Below, one piece after another: positions 58,113-64,000 of a stretch of DNA of 64,000 bases; positions within the stretch are counted from its first letter, which is position 1, and every line of letters begins with the position of its first letter. The notes under the pieces are model-generated. The model searched no databases, had not been told where the DNA came from, and worked only from the letters and a program-made list of their open reading frames with translations. The translations under genes and the position numbers were made by a program. Source of the DNA: M0108 sp963841065 (lineage in GTDB: Bacteria; Pseudomonadota; Gammaproteobacteria; Chromatiales; Chromatiaceae); assembly GCA_963841065.1 (NCBI GenBank), contig CAWJBI010000047.1, positions 1 to 64,000 of the forward strand, written 5' to 3'.

Positions 58113-60837
58113 ATGGCCGATACCCGATACCCGTCCCGACCCCGATGCCCTGCTCGCCAAGCTGGAGGCCGAGGGAGTGCGCGCGGCGCGCGGCAAGCTG
58201 AAGATCTTCTTCGGCGCCAGCCCGGGCGTCGGCAAGACTTACGCCATGCTGGTGGCGGCAGGGCAGTTGCGGGCGCAGGGGGTGGATGTCGTGGTTGGCG
58301 TGGTCGAGACCCACGGCCGTTCGGAGACCGCGGCACTCCTGCGGGGGCTGGAAGTGCTCCCTCCGCGGGAAATCGCCTACAAGGGCCACCTGCTCAAGGA
58401 GTTCGACCTGGACGCGGCGCTGGCGCGCAAGCCGGGATTGCTGCTGATGGACGAGTTGGCGCATTCCAACGCCGCCGGTTCGCGTCATCCCAAACGCTGG
58501 CAGGATGTGGAGGAACTGCTCGCCGCCGGCATCGACGTCTACACCACGGTCAACGTGCAGCATCTGGAAACGCTCAACGACGTGGTCAGCGGCATCACCG
58601 GCATCAAGGTGTGGGAGACGCTGCCGGACCGCTTGTTCGACATGGCGGACGAGGTGGTGCTGGTCGATCTGCCGCCGGATGAACTGTTGCAGCGACTGAA
58701 GGAAGGCAAGGTTTACCTGCCGCAACAGGCGGAACGGGCGATCCAGAATTTTTTCCGCAAGGGCAATCTGCTCGCCTTGCGCGAGTTGTCGCTGCGCCGT
58801 ACCGCCGACCGGGTGGACGAGGACGTGGTGGCCTACCGGCGCGACCAGTCGGTGGCCGCGGTCTGGCCGACGCAGAACTCGCTGCTGGTCTGCATCGGCC
58901 CCGAGCCGGGCGGCGAGAAGCTGGTGCGCAATGGCGCCCGCCTGGCGGCGCAGTTCGATGTGCCCTGGCATGTCATTTATGTGGAAACGCCCGAGCTGCT
59001 GCGCCTGCCGGAGGCACGGCGCACGCGCCTGCTGAGAATCCACAAGCTGGCCGCCGAACTGGGCGCGAAAACCGCCACCCTCCCCGGCGAGGATGCCGCG
59101 CTGGTCGCGCTGACTTACGCCCGCGAACACAACCTGGGTAAGATCGTCCTCGGCCGCCGCTCCGTGGGCTGGCGCGCCTACCGTTTCCCCTGGCAGCGCC
59201 GCTTCAGCACGCGCTTGGGCGCCCTCGCCCCGGATATCGACCTGATCCTGGTGGAACTGGGCGGCGAAGCGCGCGAAGACGCCGCGCAAGCGGTCAAAAC
59301 CCCGTTCGCGAACCCCATCGGCAAGGCTGGCGGCCGCACCGGCTGGCGCCAGTACGGCCTGGCATTGGCCGCCGTCGTCGCGGTGACCCTGTTCGCCACG
59401 CCGCTGCACGACATCCTGGAGTTGGCCAACATCGTCATGTTGTTCCTGCTGGCGGTGCTGTTTGCCGCGTTCAAACTCGGGCGCGGCCCGGCGCTGCTGG
59501 CTTCATTCTTGTCGGTGGCGGCGTTCGATTTCTTCTTCGTCTCGCCGCGGCTTACGTTTGCGGTCCACGATGCCCAGTATCTGGTCACCTTCGCCGTGAT
59601 GCTGGCGGTCGCCCTGAGTATCGCCCACCTGACCACCGGCCTGGGCTTCCAGGCGCGCGTGGCGGCAAGCCGCGAGCGGCGCATGCGCGCGCTTTATGAA
59701 ATGGCGCGGGAGCTATCGAGCGCACTGGTGCTGGAGCAGATCGAAGAAATCGGCGACCGCTTCGTCTCCAGCACCTTCGGCGTCCATGCCCATCTGCTGC
59801 TACCCGACGACCAGGGCAAGCTGCCCGTCAACCTTTCGCGCGGCGAGGTGCTCGACCTGGGCATCGCGCAATGGGCGCTGGATCACGGTCAAGCCGCCGG
59901 TTGCGGCACCGATACCCTACCGGCCAGCCCATTTCTCTATGTTCCGTTGAAGGCCACCATGCGGGTGCGTGGCGTCATGGCCATCGCGCCGCGCCAGGAA
60001 GGCGGTTTGCTCAACCCGGAACAACAGCGCCTGCTCGATACCTTCGCCGCACTGATCGGCATCGCGCTGGAACGGGTGCATTACATCGCTGTCGCCCAGG
60101 AAGCCCTGGTCAGCATGGAATCGGAACGCCTGCGCAATGGCTTGTTGTCCAGTATCTCGCACGATCTGCGCACCCCGCTGACGGCGCTGATCGGCCTGAT
60201 CGACGCCATGATGTTGATCGAGCCGAAACTGCCGCCGCCGCACCAGGAATTCGCCGGCGCGATCCGCGAACAGGCGCTGCGCACCAACGCCCAGGTGAAC
60301 AACCTGCTCGACATGGCGCGCCTGCAGGCTGGCAAGGTCTCCCTCAAGCGCGAATGGCAACCCCTGGAAGATGCCGTTGGTTCAGCGTTACAAGCCTGCG
60401 CCACTGTCCTCGGTGGCCATACCGTGCGCATCGACTTGCCGGGCGACCTGCCCGAGCTGGAGCTGGATGCGGTCCTGATGGAACGGGTGTTCAGCAATCT
60501 GCTGGAAAACGCCGCGAAATACACGCCGCCGGGCAGCGTCATCGAAATCGCCGCCCGCGTCGTCGGGGCGGATATCGAGGTCTCGGTCTGCGATAACGGA
60601 CCCGGCCTGCCACCCGGCCGCGAGCAGGTCATCTTCGAGAAATTCGCCCGTGGCCAGGAGGAAAGCCCCATCGTCGGCGTCGGGCTGGGGCTGGCCATCG
60701 TGCGCGCCATCGTCGTCGCGCATGGCGGTCGTGTCTGGGCGCGCAACCGGGCACGAGATCGGCACCCACAAGTTGGCGCCTGCTTCCTCTTCACCCTGCC
60801 AATGGGCCAGCCACCGGCTATCAAGGAATCGGCATGA
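58113..60837 (+). CDS. kdpD: osmosensitive potassium channel sensor histidine kinase KdpD
   Basis: Membrane sensor kinase controlling kdp. The N-terminal KdpD domain has Walker A FFGASPGVGKTYAML and DELAHSNAAGSRHPKRWQDVEELL. A universal-stress-like domain, four membrane helices (ALAAVVAVTLFATP... FAVMLAVALSIAHL), a GAF region and the kinase core (SSISHDLRTPLTALIG H-box; NLLENAAKYTPPG; GVGLGLAIVRAIV) follow. The natural start MADTR..PDPDALLAKLEAEG at 58113 is disrupted by a seven-base tandem duplication (ATACCCG twice), so the main frame lacks an in-frame ATG. The rest, about 900 residues, is intact. Confidence 0.9.
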
Positions 60838-61526
60838 GCGAACCGGTCGTGAACCTGGTGCTGATCGAAGACGACAAGGAAATTCGCCGCTTCCTGCATA
60901 GCGCCCTCGGCGCGTCCGGCTTCCAGGTCTGGCAGGCGGAAACCGCCGAGCGTGGCCTGATCGAGGCTGCCACCCGCCAGCCGGAATTGATCATTCTCGA
61001 CCTGGGACTGCCCGACCGGGATGGCCTCGATGTCATCCGCGATCTGCGCGCCTGGACCCCCATTCCCATCCTGATTCTCTCCGCGCGTGGCGAGGAAGCC
61101 CAGAAGGTGGCGGCCCTGGATGCGGGCGCCGACGATTATTTGACCAAGCCCTTTGGCGTACCGGAATTGCTGGCCCGCCTGCGCGCCTTGCTGCGCCGGG
61201 TGGTTCGCATCGAAGACGGCGGCAAGGCCCTGGTCGAGTTCGGCGATCTGCGCATCGACCTGGCCCATCGCACGGTCACTCGTGCCGACCAAGCCGTACA
61301 CCTGACGCCGCTCGAATACCGCATGTTGACTGTGCTGCTCACCCACGCCGGTCGCGTCCTGACGCACCGGCAATTGCTCAAGGAGGTCTGGGGACCGTCG
61401 CATGTGGATCGCATCCATTACCTGCGGGTCTTCATGGCCGGCCTGCGCCGCAAACTGGAAGACGAACCGGCGCGGCCCCAACACCTGCTCACCGTGTCCG
61501 GGGTTGGCTATCGGCTGGAAATTTAG
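60834..61526 (+). CDS. kdpE: response regulator KdpE
   Basis: 230 residues. A receiver domain has acidic residues EDD, phospho-acceptor Asp in LIILDLGLPDRDG and Lys in DYLTKPFG. An OmpR-type winged helix follows (HLTPLEYRMLTVLLTHAGRVLTHRQLLKEVWG, LRVFMAGLRRKLE). The start overlaps kdpD by four bases. It activates kdpFABC when KdpD senses low K+ in known systems. Confidence 0.95.
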   Translation: MSEPVVNLVLIEDDKEIRRFLHSALGASGFQVWQAETAERGLIEAATRQPELIILDLGLPDRDGLDVIRDLRAWTPIPILILSARGEEAQKVAALDAGADDYLTKPFGVPELLARLRALLRRVVRIEDGGKALVEFGDLRIDLAHRTVTRADQAVHLTPLEYRMLTVLLTHAGRVLTHRQLLKEVWGPSHVDRIHYLRVFMAGLRRKLEDEPARPQHLLTVSGVGYRLEI

Positions 61527-61630
61527 TCCAGGGCCTCGGCGCAGCTTACTCACACGGGGTATTGCGGGTGCGTCTTGAGAGCATGCACAACGCCTTGGGG
61601 GCCGATCAGGGAACGTCTCTTCTAATGCTT

Positions 61631-61661
61631 ACCGGGGTCGAACCCTGCCAAACTCCCCGGT
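61631..61661. terminator. hairpin between convergent kdpE and metF
   Basis: ACCGGGG and CCCCGGT form a seven-base stem with a 17-base loop in the gap between the two convergent genes. It has no clear T-run, so termination is only likely. Confidence 0.4.
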
Positions 61662-61672
61662 GATCTGTCCCT

Positions 61673-62662
61673 TCACTTCGCCCATGCCAGGATTGTGGAG
61701 CCGTCCACCTGATTTGGGATGGGGGTTCGTGACTCAGGAACGATCCGCAGCGACCTGCCAAGATCGCGCCATAGCCGCAGCACCGGACCCGCCTGATTCA
61801 TGCTGTAAAAGTGCAGGCCCGGGGCGCCGCCGTCCAGGAGGCGCCGGCAGAGGCCGAGGACCACCTCATGACCGAAGGCGCGGATCGCCGCGATGTCGTC
61901 GCCCATGGCCTCCAGGCGTTTGCGGACCCAGCGCGGGATTTCGGCGCCGCAGGCGTCGGAGAAGCGGGCGAGTTGGGAGAAGTTGGTGATCGGCATGATG
62001 CCGGGCAGGATGGGGATGTGGATGCCCCGGGCCGTGCAGCGATCGATGAAGCCAAAGTAGGCATCCGGGTTATAGAAATACTGGGTGATGGCACCGTTGG
62101 CGCCAGCCTCGACCTTGCGCTTGAAGTTGGCCAGGTCCTGATCGGCATTGGCGGCCTGGGGATGGACCTCGGGGTAGGCCGCCACCTCGATGCGGAAATG
62201 GTCGCCGGTCTCCTGACGGATGAAGGCGACCAGTTCGTTGGCGTTGCGGAAGTCCCCAGCGGCACCCAGCCCCATGCCGGAGGGCAGGTCGCCGCGCAGG
62301 GCCACCAGGCGGCGGATGCCCTGGCCTTGGTAACGGCCCAGGATGCCGCGGATTTCGGCCCGGGTGGAGCCGATGCAGGCCAGGTGCGGGGCGGCCGCGA
62401 TGCCTCTGGCCAGGAGCAGGTTCAGGGTCTCGAAGGTGCTGTCCCGGGTGGAGCCGCCGGCCCCGTAGGTGACCGAGAAGTACTCCGGCCCCACGGCATT
62501 CATCAGGTCGATGCTGGCGGCGAGTTTGGTCATCCCCTCCGGGGTCTTGGGCGGGAACAGTTCGAAACTGAAGGAGGCTGGGTGGGGACTGGGGGCTGCC
62601 AGCGTGCTCCTGTCAGGGGCGCGGACGGGGTTGCCTCGGGGCGTGCTGGTGACATAAATCAC
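61673..62662 (-). CDS. metF: 5,10-methylenetetrahydrofolate reductase
   Basis: Flavoenzyme that forms 5-methyl-THF for methionine synthesis. Family motifs are FSFELFPPKTPEG, YFSVTYGAGGSTRDSTFETL, HLACIGSTRAEI, RRLVALRGDLPSG, KVEAGANGAITQYFYN and ILPGIMPITNFSQLARFSDACGAEIP. The frame is open to 62890, but the conserved part begins near 62566. A GTG at 62662 gives 329 residues with a 32-residue leader close to the family norm. The start is uncertain for lack of a clear ribosome site. Confidence 0.9.
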   Translation of the reverse strand: MIYVTSTPRGNPVRAPDRSTLAAPSPHPASFSFELFPPKTPEGMTKLAASIDLMNAVGPEYFSVTYGAGGSTRDSTFETLNLLLARGIAAAPHLACIGSTRAEIRGILGRYQGQGIRRLVALRGDLPSGMGLGAAGDFRNANELVAFIRQETGDHFRIEVAAYPEVHPQAANADQDLANFKRKVEAGANGAITQYFYNPDAYFGFIDRCTARGIHIPILPGIMPITNFSQLARFSDACGAEIPRWVRKRLEAMGDDIAAIRAFGHEVVLGLCRRLLDGGAPGLHFYSMNQAGPVLRLWRDLGRSLRIVPESRTPIPNQVDGSTILAWAK

Positions 62663-62922
62663 ACTTCCATGTATTGAAGTTGTCCCCTTCGATGAGTTCA
62701 AGTATTTTGGCAGCGGTGCGGCGCGGAAAGGGGGCGGCTGGGCATATCTATTGATGAAAGGGACGGAACCGCACGGATCCTGTGCCATAAATTGTCGGAG
62801 TGTCAAGAGCGACCATCTCGACAGTCGTGCGAGGGGTTCGGCCTTTTGGGTTGGAGAGAGCCATGAATAACATTGCGGGTCGTCGGCCATGGTGCTGCGG
62901 CCAAGCCTAAGAGGGAGAGCGA

Positions 62923-64000
62923 GTGCGCATCCTATTCATTTCTGAAGATTTATGGGGTACCGGCCTGTGCTTCCGGCTCGTGAGGGAGGGTCACGAAGTT
63001 CGAGCTGCAATGTCCGATCCTTCGGGCTTTTCAGCGAATGTCTTGGATGGAATCGTCGCCAAGGTATCCGGCCTGGACCAAGGTCTTGCCTGGGTCGGCA
63101 AAGAAGGTCTTATCGTTGTTGACTGTGTCGGCTTCGGTCATCTACAAGATGATCTGCGCACGCAAGGCTACACTGTAGTTGGCGGCAGTGCCGGTGGCGA
63201 TAGGCTAGAAGAAGATCGGCCATGGTGTCAGCGCGTCTTTGCTGACTGCGGCATCCCTACCCTGATTACCCAGTATTTCCCGGATGCTGCCCATGCCATC
63301 GCGCACGTGCGCCACCATTGCGCCTCCGGCCCCTGGGTTATCAAGCAGAACGGACACCCCGAATGCACTTTTTGCTATGTCGGCAAGTTGCTGGATGGTT
63401 CAGACGTGATCGATCTATTAACGCGATACGCAGAGGCGTATGGCGATAAAGGTGGTTTTGTCTTGCAGCAATGTGCGTCGGGTGTCGAGATTGGGGTGGG
63501 ACGCTATTTCAATGGACGCCACTGGGTCGGTCCTATTGAGATGAACGTCGAGCATAAGAACCTCTTTCCCGGGGGGCTTGGCCCGAACACCGGAGAAATG
63601 GGCACCCTCATGTGGTACGATGCCGATGAACAAAATCGATTGTTCCAGGAAACACTTGGTAAGCTCTCGGCATATCTCGCTAAAGTTGATTTTCGCGGTG
63701 ACATCGCCATTAATTGCATAGTGAATGAAGAAGGCGCGTTTCCCCTCGAGGTCACCGCTCGATTTGGTTACCCAGCGCTTCAAGTTCAAACAGAAATACA
63801 GCGGTCGCCTTGGGGTGAATTCCTGTATGCGGTTGCGAAGGGTGAAGACTATTCCCTCCAGTGGCGGCAGGGCTATGGCGTGGTGGCCCTCGTAGCCACT
63901 CCCCCCTTCCCATATTTCAGTCCGATGGGGCGGCAGGATCTCACGCCACGTGGCCTCCGGTTGCGCTTTCATCAACCACCTTCAGACATGGACTGGGACC
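62923..64000 (+). CDS. PurD-like ATP-grasp ligase (incomplete at window edge)
   Basis: A GTG after GAGGGAGAG opens a frame of more than 359 codons that leaves the window without a stop. RILFISEDLWGTGLCFRLVREGHEV resembles the PurD N-terminal domain. GGSAGGDRLEEDRPWCQRVFADCGIPT, GPWVIKQNG, KNLFPGGLGPNTGEMGTLMWY and FPLEVTARFGYPALQ resemble the ATP-grasp core of phosphoribosylamine-glycine ligase. Glycine/phosphoribosylamine-specific residues differ in places, and the N-terminal loop is altered. It may be a PurD-like ligase of other specificity. GC content and codon use are visibly lower than in all neighbours, suggesting transfer. Confidence 0.75.
   Translation, partial: MRILFISEDLWGTGLCFRLVREGHEVRAAMSDPSGFSANVLDGIVAKVSGLDQGLAWVGKEGLIVVDCVGFGHLQDDLRTQGYTVVGGSAGGDRLEEDRPWCQRVFADCGIPTLITQYFPDAAHAIAHVRHHCASGPWVIKQNGHPECTFCYVGKLLDGSDVIDLLTRYAEAYGDKGGFVLQQCASGVEIGVGRYFNGRHWVGPIEMNVEHKNLFPGGLGPNTGEMGTLMWYDADEQNRLFQETLGKLSAYLAKVDFRGDIAINCIVNEEGAFPLEVTARFGYPALQVQTEIQRSPWGEFLYAVAKGEDYSLQWRQGYGVVALVATPPFPYFSPMGRQDLTPRGLRLRFHQPPSDMDWD

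Noticed and set aside
57751..60837. A 1028-codon frame suggesting a natural KdpC-KdpD fusion
   Set aside because: It arises from frameshifts in kdpC and a seven-base duplication at the kdpD start. The two proteins are normally separate and the joining segment is non-conserved.
61630..61661. tRNA-like GGTCGAACCC between kdpE and metF
   Set aside because: There is no cloverleaf around it; a simple hairpin explains the symmetry.

Overview
The window looks like part of a chromosome from a GC-rich gammaproteobacterium, most likely a sulfur-oxidising, Chromatiales-like lineage. The evidence is the mnmA-hflD pair (HflD is gammaproteobacterial), the E. coli-like orders orn/rsgA, cspD|clpS-clpA..infA and rho-trxA|rhlB, and a block of reductive TCA (rTCA) genes with an ATP-citrate lyase of the kind reported for tubeworm endosymbionts. 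No rRNA, tRNA or CRISPR array was seen. The assignment to a lineage is inference.

Region 1 (1-7.8 kb) is housekeeping: a DOMON-like protein, EVE protein, rsgA, a small cytochrome c, orn, queG, folB-folK, a zinc-ribbon protein, hflD and mnmA. Region 2 (7.8-23.3 kb) is the carbon-fixation block. It holds icd, a minus-strand operon aclB-aclA-pntA-pntB ending in a 50-residue korA remnant, and a divergent frdABCD operon followed by a gutted aconitase. The aconitase is cut by an IS3-family element, and beyond the IS lies a 103-bp perfect copy of the icd 3' end. Citrate cleavage, fumarate reduction, NADPH supply and reductive carboxylation are thus encoded side by side, but the 2-oxoglutarate:ferredoxin oxidoreductase and aconitase copies here are debris.

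Region 3 (23.3-37.2 kb) is again core: cspD, clpS-clpA, infA, a DUF2892 protein, a kinase/ATPase fusion, rho, trxA, rhlB, yrfG, a periplasmic double-thioredoxin protein, pta, and an internally deleted ackA. Region 4 (37.2-51.1 kb) concerns aromatic compounds and amino acids. IorA, IorB and a class II DAHP synthase are translationally coupled on the minus strand and face a class I DAHP synthase. These are followed by a porin, a branched-chain/aryl-type ABC importer with a fused LivM-LivG, a CBS-ACT protein, a hotdog thioesterase and a phenylacetate-CoA ligase.

Region 5 (51.1-64 kb) is accessory: a PIN/Phd toxin-antitoxin pair, a LysE-type exporter, an ATPase fragment, the kdpF-A-B-C-D-E potassium system, metF, and an incomplete PurD-like ATP-grasp gene of visibly lower GC at the right edge.

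A recurrent feature is single-base frameshifts in otherwise well conserved genes: DOMON, 677-1032, hflD, aclA, clpA, pta, and about nine in kdpABC. Several lie in C or G runs, so sequencing or assembly error is likely for many. The losses in acn, korA and ackA remove hundreds of bases and cannot be explained that way.
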